Origin: Porphyra umbilicalis
Lineage: Eukaryota > Rhodophyta > Bangiophyceae > Bangiales > Bangiaceae
NCBI GenBank assembly: GCA_002049455.2
Contig: KV919034.1
Span: 43,301-107,300 of the forward strand
DNA length: 64,000 bases
Reading direction: 5' to 3'
In this document: in pieces, positions 30,881 to 43,863 of the stretch
How the letters are laid out: the number at the start of each line of letters is the position of its first letter
Numbering within the stretch: the stretch's first letter is position 1
The notes under the pieces: generated by a model
What the model saw: only the letters and a program-made list of their open reading frames with translations
Databases searched by the model: none
What the model was told of the DNA's origin: nothing
Translations under genes and position numbers: made by a program

Positions 30881-31255
30881 CGAGGATGGCGGGAAGGTGG
30901 CGACGATCAACATGACGGGGTGGGCGTCGATATGGGTGGTGTGGTCGACGGTGGTGACGCCAATAGGGCGACTGGTTAGGGGGGGGGTGCCATTGTCCCG
31001 GCCTGCTGGCGGGTGGGGCTCATGACGTGGGCTCATAGCCACGGGGGGTGACCGCGACCGCCCCGTTGTACTCGTTGGGGCGGACGCAGTGCGTCTGCTG
31101 GCGGGTGGGGCTCATGACGTGGGCTCATAGCCACGGGGGGGTGACCGCGACCGGCCCCGTTGTACTCGTTGGGGCGGACGCAGTGCGTCTGTCGGACAAC
31201 AGTAAAAAACACACACGCAGATCGACTCGTCTGCTCAAACCAATACATCGGAATA

Positions 31256-31396
31256 TTGCTGTCTTCCCTATTTTGGCCGATGCCGTCGATGTCAAGAGGG
31301 GTGATCAACTGTGCGAAACTGCTTCTCAGCCATCCATTCAGCACCGAGACCCTGTCTTGACTTTGACCACATCGGCCAAAATTGGGAAGACAGCAA
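31256..31396. mobile_element. 141-bp MITE with TA target duplication (copy in unit C)
   Basis: The sequence and insertion point match 23430-23570, flanked by TA on both sides. It was inherited through duplication of the B/C ancestor. Confidence 0.9.
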
Positions 31397-31462
31397 TACT
31401 GCGATCATACCAAAAAAGTCCAAGGATTTGTCGTCCGCCACCGCCGTGGGGATGCTCTCGGA

Positions 31463-31497
31463 TTATCCGGTGAGAATAGGTGCACGGTCATCTGAGA
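31463..31497 (-). mobile_element. Inverted TIR end retained in unit C
   Basis: It is the same end motif and context as in units A and B (gattatccggtgagaatagg, then tgcacggtcatctgag). Confidence 0.6.
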
Positions 31498-34400
31498 AAA
31501 GAAGTACACAGAAGTACGAGTGGCCACGCAGGGTGAGCAAACTCAATACATGCAAGTACCAGGGGCAACGCAAGGTGGGTCATGGGACGGCCCCATGCCG
31601 GTACGTATTTGGTCTGTTTTGAGGCGCATTGTTCGCGCTCTATGGGCGCTCAGAGGGCCCTCCAGCGCCCACCCAGCGCCCACAATACTCTGGGCGCTTT
31701 GCTGCGCTCTCTGCACATATAGATTGTCATAATAATAAGACTGTCTGCAGCGCTTATGGGCGCAGCGGCCCTGCCTGCAGCTGCCTCAGCGGTACGGCGG
31801 GAAGGGTCCTGGCCTTGTGGAACGGTCTTGGGTTTTGAAATGACCCCTGTGGCGTGTGGGCGACGCCCGTACTTGGTGGTACGGGTGCACCAGTGGCACA
31901 ACGCTGGCCAGTCATTCGACCCTGAGCGATGGGTCCAACAAGGAGTCACCACAAAACCGTGCTGATGTGTGTGGGTTTTGACTCACCCCATGACTGTCCA
32001 CTGAAGACTTGTCGTTCACATCAAACACAGTCAGAAACAAATTTGTCTGCATTTCTGCTCGCAAGCACAGTCACTGAGCGATCACGGCGCGCATGCATCT
32101 GTTGCGCACCTGGTGGCTGGGAGGGGGCCGTACTGGAGCGACGCGGCACACCAGGGCCGCAGCGACAACGGATATCACCATGATATGAGTCGACGCGGCA
32201 AAGAGGGTGCTTGCCGGCACCCAGACGGCACGCACGCTCGGCACCCACGCTCAGCGGGCGGGGGACGCAGCCGAGGACGGGCGCGTGATGACCGACACCT
32301 CGAGGACCCGCGACCGGGGGCAACGAACGCCCAGCCGACCACACCACCTGGGTGTGTCCGTCACCTACCCACACCGGCGCCGGGTCGTCGATCGACGCGT
32401 GGCCGCCGATCGACGTTTACGTCGTCGATGCGTGCGCGCCGGGGGTGTCGGTGGTGGGACCTTGCGCGTGCGGCGCGCCAGACGTCTGCCCGCACAGCGC
32501 TTTGGTTTTATAGGCTTGGGTGACGGTGGGCTACGTTTCAAGATTCAGCCAAACTGCGATGATTGTGTTGCTCGCTCAAGTGGTGCAGTCAATCGCCGCT
32601 TATATGGCACCCCTGTGCACTTTGTAGCCCACCCGCTGTTTCAAGAAACATATTCCTCCACGCCGGCTACTTCGTGTCGTTTGCTGGATTGGGCAATGAG
32701 TATCAGCGATCGCGACCCTCCCGGCTATATGGCAGGGTGCCATATAACCGGGACGCATATAACCAGATATTGACTGTACCCCCTGCGCGTCCCCAATCGG
32801 CAGAGTGGGTGCAGCACACGACTGAGCGCGCCTCGTGAGGGCACCCACCGCAGCCTGTTGGGCTCAAACGGTCACACGCTTCTCCCCAGCCCCCATTCCA
32901 TGGCGCAACCGGCTTGGGGGGCGACACGCCATACGCACCACCGGGTGCTGATCACCCACCCCCACCCTCTCCGTTTGCGCATAGCAGACAGTCGTACGGG
33001 GCTGTCGTGTTTTGTGTTTCATTGTTTCCGCGCGCGTACAGGTCTGTACGCCACATGTACATTGGCGTGTGAACAGGTGGCTTTCCTTGCAGTTCCTGGC
33101 GTTTTGTGTCTCCTCCAGTGGCGCACCTGGGGGCCCGGTCGGCGACGCGGACCGCGTCCCTGGCGAGGTGCAACCGAGCGCGAGGACGGGCATGGACCAG
33201 TGCTCACCGCGTATGGGGTGCGCGGCCGTCGTGCCGCGTGGGTGGGGGGCAAACAGGGATGTGCGCCAATTCCAAATGTCCGTGTGGGACACGACGTGTG
33301 TGCCACCCAAAAGATGTTTTCACAGACAACAACCCGACGCCCACGATCCGTCCCGACGCGCTCTCGAGTGTGTGCGGGGCGCAGCGGCCCGCGTCTGTCG
33401 TGCCCCCACGCCACCTGTACGCGTCCACGCGTCGTGGGGGGACGAACCCGCTGCCGCAGGGGTCGAATCATGAATCTTTGACATGATCGGTTGTCTGAAT
33501 AGTGCACCCCGCCACCGTCTGTCTGACCAGATGCCGTCCCTGTCACGATGGAGACGACGTCGTCGGGAGCGGCCGCCGCGCATGACCCCGCCGCAGGTGC
33601 TGACACGGGGGGGCACAGCCGCCCACACCCACTGGTACAGGTGCGCGCCGCATGCCACGGGCACTGTCCCTGACGCAATTCTGGATCAAGATTACGCCTC
33701 TGGGGGATTGCGCTTTCGGATCTCATCGCAGGAAACAGGTGCTGACGGGCCCGTCAAGGGAGGCCGACGTGGCCCCAGAATGTGCGCACCAGGAGCGGTC
33801 GGCCCGTGCGGGGCGGACAGCGCCCCAACTGCTGTACCGACCTGGGTGTGACCATCGAGAGTCGCCGCCGCCCGAGGTCGAATGCTGGCCTGCGACTGGC
33901 CGGAGAAGGACTCGACGCTCGTCGAGTCGGCGTGGTGAGGGGTACCCTCCCGCCACCGTACTGTATCCTACAAACCCCCTGCCGTCATGCGCCCAAACCG
34001 GCGCGTGCAATGGGGGTTGATGAGGTCAGGCGGGCCGGTTGCGGTGGGGGACTGCACGCAGATGTGGGCCGCGACAACACGCCCTTTGCGCGGTGGCACC
34101 GCCCGGGCCCCCGCGTGTGGGGCGCGCGGCCCCGTGCAGCCCCGTGGTGGCAGACTCCCCGTCTGTCGCTCGGGCGACGGGGCCGCTTGGGCCACGACAT
34201 GTGCGGGTGTGTGGCCGCAGGGGACGTGCGGCTGCCCAGAGACGACGGGACGCAGTTGCCGCCCACAAACGCGCACGGGACGGGCCCGGAGACGGTCGAC
34301 AGTCTACCACGTCACAAGTAGGCGGCGCCCGCCGGTGCGGTTTACCACTACGGTACCACCACCACACAGCCACGTGCATGTAGAGTGGGGATGTGTGTGG

Positions 34401-34796
34401 GATATACGCCTGCATGTGTGCACCTCGGAGAGGGGGTGCGAGCATAAGGTCGGCCGACCTGGATCAAGGGTTGGGCCCGCGGTTTCAACACACACACGTC
34501 TGTCAACGTGCTTGGGGCGTGCCACGGCCCCGCTCAGTAGCGCGCGTCGGCGCCACAGGCGTCGGTCCAATGCAGACATGCTGTCTATCGCAGCCGCACG
34601 CCCGGCGTGCGTGGCGCCCCGTTTGCATGCGCGCTCGTGTGTGTGTCTGTCTTTCGACGCTGCCCACGCTTGGGCGGCGCGCCGTATGGACCGTCTCGCA
34701 TTGCCGACCTGTCTGAGGCCTGCATCGTCCCACAGCGTCATGCCGTGAGACACTGCCTGTCTAGTTGCTCGACCCGCCGGCACCCGTACGCGTGCC

Positions 34797-34803
34797 TATA
34801 AAA
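34797..34803 (+). promoter_or_regulatory. TATA box of Fanzor-like gene C
   Basis: TATAAAA occurs in the same context as units A and B, 236 bp upstream of the homologous ATG at 35039. Confidence 0.65.
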
Positions 34804-35038
34804 GCGCCACCGCCCGGGACCGATGGGCGGCACCAGCAGGCGCAACAGCGCACACTGGGCCGACGCCCCCCGCCGCCGCGCGTGCCGGCGGCGCGGGGCG
34901 TCTCGTGCGCGCCGCCCCCCCTTGTTGAGCGCGGCTGCAGCCGCACGCCCTCGGCTGCCCCCCTGCTCCACCCCGGCCGGCAGACGGTGTCACCCGCCGT
35001 GGTGCCCCCCGCCTGTACGGCGCGCGGTACGTTGGGGT

Positions 35039-38000
35039 ATGGCCGACCCGGGTGACAGTGCCCGTACGCCTCTGGGGCACGCGACACACCCTGGTGTGTG
35101 GGGGTATGTTCGACCGGGCCCCACTCCCCGCGTCCCTGACGCGGCGGGTGTCGGCGGGCACGCCCGTGCTCGCCTGAACGACGCCATGCGCGTGGACGCA
35201 CCCCCGTCCGTCGCCAGCAGCGAACACTCGCGTCGCGCGGCTGGTACCGGCGCCGGTGCGTGCGGCACCGTCCCGCTGGGGGGCATTGGGGCGACACCCG
35301 GCGGCGACGCAGACGACGTGTCGTCCACAGACGAGGAGGAGGCGCCCGGCACGTCGACGGCGCTGCGAGCGCGTCGCGGCCCCACCGGGGCGCGGCGGTC
35401 AGCCATGATGGCGGGCGGTGGTGCGGGTGTGGCAGACGGCAACGGGCCCGCGGGTGGGGGCACCGCTGGCGGCGGCGCACGGGCCGTGGCCGCGACCACC
35501 AGAGTCGGTGCCGCGGGCGGTCCCGGCGACGACACTCGTGCCTCGGCGATTGGCGGCGGCCACGGCGGTCTGCTCCCTCGGGTGGGGGGGGTGCCCCCGA
35601 CAGCCGCCCACAAGCAACGGGGGCGTCCCCGCGCGCCCCGCGCCGTCGGCGAGTGTCCCCAGCGACCCCCTGTGCCCGGCGGGGTGCCCCCCCTTCAGCA
35701 CCAGTGACCGACCCCGCCCCACAGACAGCTGGTGGGAGCGGCGGTGGGGACGGCGGGGGCGGGGACGGCCCCGTCGACGGACCCGTCGACAAGGACCTCG
35801 ACCGTGACGACGCCGTCACGCGTCTGGGTGCGACCGGCGGGGACTCGGCCATCAAGGCTGGCGGCCACGTAGACGCCGCGCGACAATGTGCCGCGTCTGC
35901 CGTGCGGTCCGCGACGGTCGAAGTCGCCGCCGCCGCCGCCGCGTGCGAGGCGGCCGGCGACGTGGGGCCGGTGGGCCCCTTGCGAGACGCGAGCACCCTG
36001 CTGGCCAAGCTGCTCGCAGCAAACCCCTTGCACGCGCGGGGCACCACGTCGTACGCGTCGGCAGCGCTGGGCGACGCCGAGTCGGCCTCGACCGCAGTGC
36101 TGCGAGCCGTCGACGCGGTGACCGTGCCGCCGCACCGACCACCCGCTGCCGTCCCTGGGGACGGCAGCGCGGCAGACGCTGCCGCCGGCGCTGCGACAGA
36201 TGCCGACAATGCCGCGGTGGTCGCCTGTCGGCGCCTGTGCGCGCGCGCCCGGCACGCCGCAAGCAGCGTCTTGTCCGCGGCCAAGGGCTTGATCCCATGG
36301 CAACCCCCGACGCGGGGGACCACCCGGGCGACGACGCGGGTGCCGGTGCAGGGGGCGCGCCGGCGAGCGGCGGCGGCAAGCGCTCTGGTCGACGCCACTG
36401 TGGCGGCTGCGGGGCGACGGGGCACTATGTGCGGACGTGTCCAGCCGACGCAGCCGCCAAGGCTGCGCACGCGGCGCGCGTGGCGGCCGCCCGGGCGGCC
36501 AAGGGCGCCGCGGCGGCAGCGGCCGTACCAGGTGCGGTGCGTGTCACGCGCGGGGCCACACGCGCGCGAGCGCAGCGTGTCCGCTGCGTGCCGTCGCGCA
36601 CGGCTGGTCGGACCACAATGAGGACCGCGGCCGCGACTTGGCGTGCGCCGACCAGTACCGCATGACGGGGGAGGTGACGACGACGGCGGTCGTGTCTGTC
36701 GACCGGTTCTTTGGTGTTTGGCGGCGGCGGCTCCCGCGGCCGCCCGCAGACTGCCCGCCGCCAGCGGGACGCCCGCCGACCACCTCGGCTCATCGCAAGA
36801 CCGAGGCGTCTGCGAGGCGACACCAATGCGGCGGCGGGCGCGGCTGCGCTGACAGAGTTGGCTACGGCGCAGACGCAGCATCTGCGCCTCGTCTCCATTG
36901 TCATGGACGGCACGATGCGGTACCTGCTCGAGCGCGTCGACGGTGGTGGCGGCGGGCTGGGTGCGGGTGGTGGTGCCGGCGGCCGACGCACGCTCGACGA
37001 GTTTATGGCGGCCGTGCCGGCGTCGCTGACGGGCAGCCAGGGCTTGCGTGGAAGCAGGTCGCCTCGACCGTCTCGTGTCGCGGTGTCCACGCGTTTGACG
37101 GCGCCCCCCGGCGGGCGTGTGTCTCTTGCTCGGGGCGGCGCGCACACGCCAAGCCACGTGCGGACGTCAAGGCAGAAACAGGCGACGGCGATTACACCGC
37201 CTTTGTTGCCGCGTCGGCGGCAGTGGCGGCGGCCGTAACCGAGCCAGAGCAGCTGCCATGCAGCACGCTGCTGCCGAGTCCGGCCGAAACGGGCGGCTGG
37301 GCGACCGTCGCAACGTCCTTTGAAAACCACTATGTGACGCACGTCACGTCGGCGGTCAAGGCCATTGCAAAGTGCATCGTCCTCACGGTCTACCCGCAGA
37401 CCCCGGCGGGTCAGACGGGCACCCCCGCGCGGCACTGATGCGGTCCTCGTTGCCGGCCTGCAAGCCGCCGACGGCACGCGCCCGCCGTCGTTCAAGTGGC
37501 CGGCGGGCAAAGTGTCTGCGGCGCATGGGGCTGCCATGGCGGCCGCCGCGGCGCTGGCCTGCGACACCGTCCTCGTGTACACGGATGGCGGCGGTCGGCG
37601 GCGCTCGCTGCTGCACCTAGACACATTGGCCCTGCGACAGCGGCCGCTGCACGTCTACCCGTTGCTGCACTATGCCCAGGCCCTGTGCGTCGGCGCCGGC
37701 ATCGAGGCGGCCGACACGTCACCTGGCCGAGTCGCTACGTGCACCGCGTTCGCGCGTGTCAGCGGCGCGCTTCTCCGCCGGCGCCTGGCGGTCCACGGGG
37801 GTTCAATCCCACCACAGACGGCCGACGGTTTGGTCGTGCAGGCGCTGCTCCGCCGCGCGGGCATCATCCGCGCCTCGACGCTCGTTGGCCCCTCCATCGT
37901 GTCGGACGGCGTCGGCGTGCACTTTACGACACGACACCCCGCCACTGCCGCGTCGACGGCGGCCGCTCGGCGGGCGCGCCGCAGGGCGGCCAGTGACGGT

Positions 38001-40435
38001 CGCGGGGGGGGGGGTCCGACCGAGACGGCGAGCGTGCGGACGCAGCTCGACCGCATGGCGTTTGCGCCCGACGCTGTCAAGGCGCTTGTCTTTGTCGGGT
38101 GGGACCCGGGCGTCGCGTCCATCGTCGCTGCCTACTGCCCCGGCGCAGTGCCGTTTGCGCTCTCACCGGCACCGCACCTGCACGCGTACCGGGCGTATCG
38201 GGCGCTGCGGGTTGCGGCCGACGCGCTCGCGCGGGCGGCCATGGCCGCGACCGCAGCTGCAGAGTGCCACGTGCGGCGCAGCGGTCGGTCCCTGCCGACC
38301 GTCGACACGCTGCGTGCAACGGTGGCCCAGATTGTTCGTGCGGCCAAGGCCACCGCGGCGGGCCTACCCATCGGCGGCGGTGCCGCGGTGTGCGGGACGA
38401 CCAAAAAGCGCGGCCGTGGCGCGCTCGGCGCGTCGACCGGGGCGGAGGGATCTCCCCCAAAGCAGAGTCGTACAGCTCTGGTGGGGGGCCCGCCGGCGGC
38501 CACGCCGGCGGCACAGGCGTCTGTGCCGCCTTTGGAGGACGCACCGACGCAGCCGGCTGCTGCGCTGCCCCCCCCCCCCCCCCCGACCCGCCCAAGCGGC
38601 CGCGGTACACGCAGCCACAGTATGGCGACGAGTGGCTGACGCCCGCGCAGCGGAAAGAGGTCGCCCGCAAGCGGGGGACGAGCGGCCCCGACGGCCGGCG
38701 GCCGCTGCTGACGCGCCTGCGCGCGCTCGCACACGCCGCGGTCAACGACGGCGGCGTCCAACCGTGGCGCCTCCCCAACCACGTGTGTGTGTGGATGGGC
38801 GAGGCGGCCCTGTTCAAGGCGTCGACCGACGCGGCCGCCGACGCAGGCGCCAAGGCTGAGGCGGCAGCGAACGCAGAGACGGCGTGGCACGCCCTGTCGG
38901 TCGGGGGCCACCGACACGCTGCGCGCGTCTGGCACAGCGCGGCGCGCACCGCGAAACAGACGGCGGCGGCATTGCGCAGGGCAGAGCGAGTGGCGGCTGC
39001 GGCGGCCGCCGCTGCGCCGACAGAGCCCCCGCAGCCTGGTGCTCCGGGCACGCCGCTGCCGTCGGCAGACCGCTTGCGGGTGTTGTGCGCCGCCCTCCGG
39101 CGCGCGGCCACGACCACGAGACCGCGCGCGCGCGCTCCGCCGGCGGGGGCGACTCTGGTCGTCTCCAAGGGCGCGTACCGCGAGGCGACGGGCGCCGGTA
39201 TGACGAGGAGCGCCGAGGCGGCAGCGGCGGCGGCGTGGGCGGCGACCAATCCCGACGTGTCGCGCGAGTCACTGACGGCCGGGTGCTCCCTGAAAGTCGC
39301 TTCGTGGGGCGCGTGGCTGGTGGCGGCCACTGCGCGCATCGCCCGCACCTACACAGACGCCTATCAGGCGGCGTACGGGGCGGCCGCGACGTCGGGCCGG
39401 CGAAAGGCGCGCCTACACGCCCTCATCCAGCGCAACCGGTACGCGGCAAAGTTGGCCCGCCGCATGACGGGTGGGCTCCTGCGGAGCACGGTGGACTGCA
39501 CCAAGGCGGTGCTGGCGATTGGGCGGTGCAGGCCGCGCGCCGGCAGCGTCGACCTCGTGCGGCGCATGGCCAAACACGTGCACCTCGTGTACGTGGACGA
39601 GCACAATACGAGCCAGACGTGTGCAGAGTGCGGTCACGGCTTGTGCAACACGTACGTGTCGCCCGACTCGCCGGTGGACCTGACGCCCCTCAAGGCGGCA
39701 AGCAGCTTCACGCATCGCGCGTCGGCGTCGGCGGCCAAGCGCGCCTCGCCCCTCCGCGGCGGCCGACGCGCGCGACGGGGTGTGACGACCGGCAGTCGGT
39801 CGGGCCCACGCGACGGTGCGGCTGCCCAGCGCGCCAAGGAGCACGCAGAGGCGGTGCGGACAAAGGTGCTGCAGGCGATTGCGGCTCACGGCAAGTGGGC
39901 GTTTGGGACCGACCCGCTGGCGCTGTGGGGGGTCAAGCTGTGTACCAACATCGCGTGTCCCGCGACGTACGTCGGGCGAGACACCAACGCGGCGCGCAAC
40001 ATGTCCAAGATTGCCATCAAGAGCATGCAGGGTCAGAGCATCTACCCCCACATCCGGGGGTACACCGTGTCGCGCGCGCCACCCCAGGAAGACCCTGAAC
40101 AGGCGGTGCGGCACGCGGCTGCGATCGAGGCGGGTACCTACGAGGCCGGCTACGGGTGGACGCGGTGTTCACCCACGTCGTGGGAGCGTTGGCGCCGACC
40201 TGTCGTCACCGACCCGGCGGTCGCGGAGGCCGGGACGGCCCCCACGGCCGTGCCAGTGGCGGCGCCAACGGTGCGGGTAGAGGCGCTGGGTGTGGTGGCA
40301 GACGGGGCGCACGATGCAGCTGCTGCGTCGGCAAGCGGTGACCTGGCGACGAGTAACGTCGGCCAGATGGCTGCTGCCAGCCCCGCGCCAGCCGCCGGGC
40401 ACAGCCACTCGTCTTCGAGCCGCCTCGCGGGGTAA
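35039..40435 (+). pseudogene. Fanzor-like RNA-guided nuclease, copy C, frameshifted mainly in the N-terminal half
   Basis: The ATG at 35039 matches copy A. Single-base indels relative to A occur near 35585, 36295, 36515, 36815, 37040 and 37415-37435, and at a poly-C run at 38568-38584. One frame runs from 37365 through SDGVGVHFTTRHP and RuvC-I (VGWDPGVASI, Asp codon at 38103) to the poly-C. A second runs without a stop from there to the TAA at 40435. The latter contains VVSKGAYREATG, VDEHNTSQTC, the four zinc-ribbon cysteines and GRDTNAARNM (Asp codon at 39980), then a Ser/His-rich tail. All catalytic motifs present in A are unchanged. About 100 residues separate the two CxxC halves of the zinc ribbon, far more than in bacterial TnpB. 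Confidence 0.85.
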
Positions 40436-40476
40436 TCGTAGACTGTTCACCAGGTTCATCTCGTGGGGTATGAATA

Positions 40477-40508
40477 GGGAGCTTCGCTCCTCACCTCTTC
40501 CAGAGGTG
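40477..40508 (+). ncRNA. Paired hairpins at the 3' border of unit C; candidate omega-RNA scaffold end
   Basis: GGGAGC-TTC-GCTCCT (40477-40491) and CACCTCT-TCC-AGAGGTG (40492-40508). The stems are identical to copy A, with one loop substitution. Homology with A stops at 40518. Confidence 0.4.
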
Positions 40509-40718
40509 ACTACTGGTCAAGAAGGGCGTGAAACTGTGTCTTGGCCAATAATTGAGCCGGATAACATGGATCGACAGCAACAGCGCAGAACGCAGGCGTT
40601 TGCTCTCCTGGCAACAACCTTTGATTGTGACGCAAAAATCGCACTGAAGCTTGTGAGCCAACCAGCGCAGTGCACCTCGTTGCTAGATCCACCACGAGCC
40701 CGGTTCTGACTCAAATTG

Positions 40719-41429
40719 CAGGCACGTGCGTGCAATACCCTGGCCTTCAGGGCGGTGGCGCGCTCGGCGACGCATCGACACCGAGCACGCCGGCCGGCTC
40801 CAAAGCCGCGAGCGCGCACGGGGGCACATACAGCCACGCTGCCGTGGTGGGGAGATTGTGGGGCGGGGAAGGTGGTGCCGCCGCCGCCACCGCAGCGGCG
40901 GCAGCCCGCCGGCGTCGCGCGAGGCCCACAGGAGGGGCCGTCACTCCGCCGCGCAGTGCACCTGCGCACGGCGGGCAGGGCGGCCGACACGGCGCACGGG
41001 TGGGCGGATGGGACTGATCGCCGCGCGATGGGGTGCCTCCAACCGCGCCACTAGGTGGCGTCAGCAACCGCCCATGCGCCGCCGCAACAGAAGACGGCGC
41101 GCAGGCACGATCACCCGCGGGTCATCGTGGGCGCGTCGAACCCCGGAAGTCGCTGCGCGCGGTCGCCGCGCGCAACTCGGGGCGGTGGGGGGGGCAGAAG
41201 GTCAGACGCCGTCCGGGCCCTGTGACCCTTGTGGCAAGAGAGTCCATGCCACGTAACTCTATTCACTTTTTAGCGTCATCGCGACCCTTCCATTGCTGAC
41301 ACGCCCTCAGATCCCTGAGGACACGAATGCAGACTGCCACCTCTGAAACGGAGATCAAGTCCCGTTACCTAAGTATATGTGTGCATCACTACACTTTGAG
41401 AGCACCCTGTTCTACAGACCAGGGAAATG
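40719..41429. mobile_element. About 710-bp insertion X1, first of two copies
   Basis: It runs from caggcacgtgcgtgcaata to accagggaaatg. The paralogous locus after unit A (13201-13222) reads caaattgctcgttcagaact with no insertion, so X1 entered after caaattg. It contains gcgcacggg-rich sequence and no recognised gene. Possible short target duplication attg/aatg is imperfect. Confidence 0.65.
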
Positions 41430-41440
41430 CTCGTTCAGAA

Positions 41441-42154
41441 TTCCAGGCACGTGCGTGCAATACGCTGGCCTTCAGGGCGGTGGCGCGCTCGGCGACGCAT
41501 TGACACCGGGCACGCCGGCCGGCTCTATGGCCGCGAGCGCGCACGGGGGCACGTACAGCCACGCTGCCGTGGTGGGGAGAATGTGGGGCGGGGAAAGGGG
41601 TGCCGCCTCTGCCACCGCAGCGGCGGCGGCCCGCCGGCGTCGCGCGGCGCCCGCGGGCGAGGCCGTCACTCCGCCGCGCAGCGCACCTGCGCACGGCGGG
41701 CAGGGCGGCCGACACGGCGCACGGGCGGGCGGGTGGGACTGATCGCCGCGCGACGAGGCGCCTGTAACCGCGCCACTAGGTGGGGTCAGCAACCGCCGAT
41801 GCGCCGCCGCAACAGAAGACGGCGCGCAGGCAGGATCACCTGCGGGTCATGGTGGGCGCGTCAAGCCCCGGAAGTCGCTGCGCGCGGTCACCTCGCGCAA
41901 CTGGGGGCGGTAGAGGGGGCACGGGGGCAGGCGCCGTTCTGGCCCAGTGACCCCTGTGGCAGGACAGTCCTTCTCAGCCACGCAACTCCATTCGCTCATA
42001 GCGTCATCGCGACCCTTTCAACACTAACATGCCCTCAGATCCCTGAGGACACGAATGCAGACTGCCACCTCTGAAACGGAGAGCAAGTCCCGTTATCTAA
42101 GTATACGTGTGCATCACTACACTTTGAGAGCACCCTGTCCTCAAGGCCAGGGAA
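41441..42154. mobile_element. About 710-bp insertion X2, same element, same orientation
   Basis: It is a near copy of X1, separated from it by only 11 bp (ctcgttcagaa) that correspond to target sequence seen uninterrupted at 13211-13221. Both ends (ccaggcacgtg; gccaggga) match X1. Confidence 0.65.
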
Positions 42155-42184
42155 CTTGCACGACCCCTCGTAAACGCCTCCGTG

Positions 42185-43574
42185 GAGCGTTTTTCTCGTG
42201 CAAACCATGTTTTCACTTTTGCAGTCGAGCTTTTTACACCGACTGTTGGATGCATCAGAAGCGTCTCTGGAAGCGACAGCGGCAGCGCCTGCACCGGCAA
42301 CTCTTGCGACACCGCCGACGCCCGAAGGTGAGCCACCGCCGGAGGCGGCCGCCTAGCCACTAAAGGCGGCGGCGGCCACGGCGGCGCGCGCACCGCCAGC
42401 ATTTCCGCCAACACCCACGCCCACTGACGAGCCACGGCCGGTTGCCGCCGCCAAGCTACCAAATTCGGCGGTCGCGGCGGCGGCGCCCGCACCGTCGGCT
42501 TCTCCGCCATCTCCCACGCCCGCTGACGAGCCATCGCCGGCGGCAGCCGCTGAGCTACTAATGGCGGCAGCCGTAACTGCGGCGCGCGCACCGCCAGCAT
42601 TTCCGCCGACACCCGCGCCCGCTGACGCGCCACCGCCGGCAGCCGCCGCCGAGCCACCAAAGTCGGCAGCCGCGGCGGCGGCGCCCGCACCATCAGCTCC
42701 TCCGCCATCTTCAACGCCTGCTGGCAAGCCACCGCCGGCGGCCGCCGCCGAGCCACAAAGGGCGGCGGCCGCGTTGGTGGCGCGCGCACCGCCAGCATTT
42801 ACGCCGACACCCACGCCCGCTGACGAGCCACTGCCGGTTGCCGCCGCCGAGCCACCAAATTCGGCAGCCGCGGCGGCGGCGCCCGCACCATCAGCCCCTC
42901 CGCCACCACCCACGCCTGCTGGCGAGCCAATGCCGGCAGCCGCTGCCGAGCCACCATAGTCGGTTGCTGCGGCGTTGGCGCCCACATCGTCATCACCGCC
43001 GCCGTCACTCACGCCTTCTGGCGATTTCCCGCTGGCGGCCGCCGCAGACCAACAAAATTTGGCGGCCGCGGGGGCGGAGCCCGCACCACCAGCTCTTGCG
43101 ACCTCGCCGACGCCCGCTGGCGAGCCACCGCCGGCGGCGGCCGCCGAGCTGCTAAAGGGCGCGGCCGCGGCGGTGGCGCTCGCACCACCAGCTTCTCCGC
43201 CACCGCCGACGCCTGCTCGCGATCCATCGCCGGTGGCCGCCGCCACGGCACTTAGACCGGTGGCCGCGGCAGCCACACCAATGGCACCATTTGTTCCCTG
43301 CCCATCAGCGCCAGTGAAGGGGTCTTCGCTGGCGGCTGCGGCCCAATTGTCATTGCCGGCAGCCGCCGCACCATATCCCGCATCGCCAGCCCCGCCGACG
43401 TCGCCTGCAGAGACGACATCGTCGGCGGTTCTGCCCACTCGCTTCTTCGGGTTACTTCTTGGTAACTTCGAGGCGACACAGGCGCGAGCTGTGTCGCCAA
43501 GAAGTCGCCAACGGGGGCTACAAAGAGAGTCATACGGTGGATCCAAGGGGACACCCACGCAAACGGATAGCTAA
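42185..43574 (+). repeat. 198-bp tandem repeats encoding Pro/Ala-rich 66-residue units
   Basis: The first part repeats the LDASEASLEA sequence of locus A (13320-13350). From about 42275 to 43260 a 198-bp unit recurs (caccgccagcatt at 42391, 42589 and 42787, later units diverged). Each unit comprises two 99-bp halves encoding PPAFPPTPTPADEP...AAAAEPP. The plus frame has at least two in-frame stops (42355, 42957) and ends at 43574. It may be a decayed structural or disordered protein gene. Confidence 0.7.
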
Positions 43575-43831
43575 CCGGTTTGTCCGGTTTCAGGCATAAT
43601 CTGCAGAACATATTTACCACTGATTTTGGGCATATGTTTCAGTACTATTTAGCTGATGCAGATTTGTTATTCCAATTGAGTGCTAATCAATGACTGACAC
43701 GCGACCAACCATATTAGTCAAATGACATTGTCGATCACGCAACGCCGCTGCCGCCGCGGCCGCAGTGGCGGCCGCCCCCCCGCCCCCCCCCTGCGGCCCG
43801 CCGCGTCGGCGGGCCGCAACCCCCGGCGGGG

Positions 43832-43863
43832 GTCCCCCCCCCCCCCCCAGCCGCCGCCGACCG
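43832..43863. repeat. 32-bp direct repeat flanking the Copia element, left copy
   Basis: GT, C15, AG, then CCGCCGCCGACCG. It is nearly identical to 48845-48877 on the other side of the element. The usual Copia target duplication is 5 bp. Confidence 0.75.

Larger units (their letters stand above)
30881..40518 (+). repeat. Long repeat unit C
   Basis: It starts at the gap with the last 33 or so codons of the acidic gene (one base shorter than B, so out of frame) and ends after the 3' hairpins. It carries the MITE at 31256-31396. It also has a private 94-bp tandem duplication (31003 and 31097 both begin tgctggcgggtggggctcat). Closest to B in the spacer and to A in the nuclease region. Confidence 0.85.
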
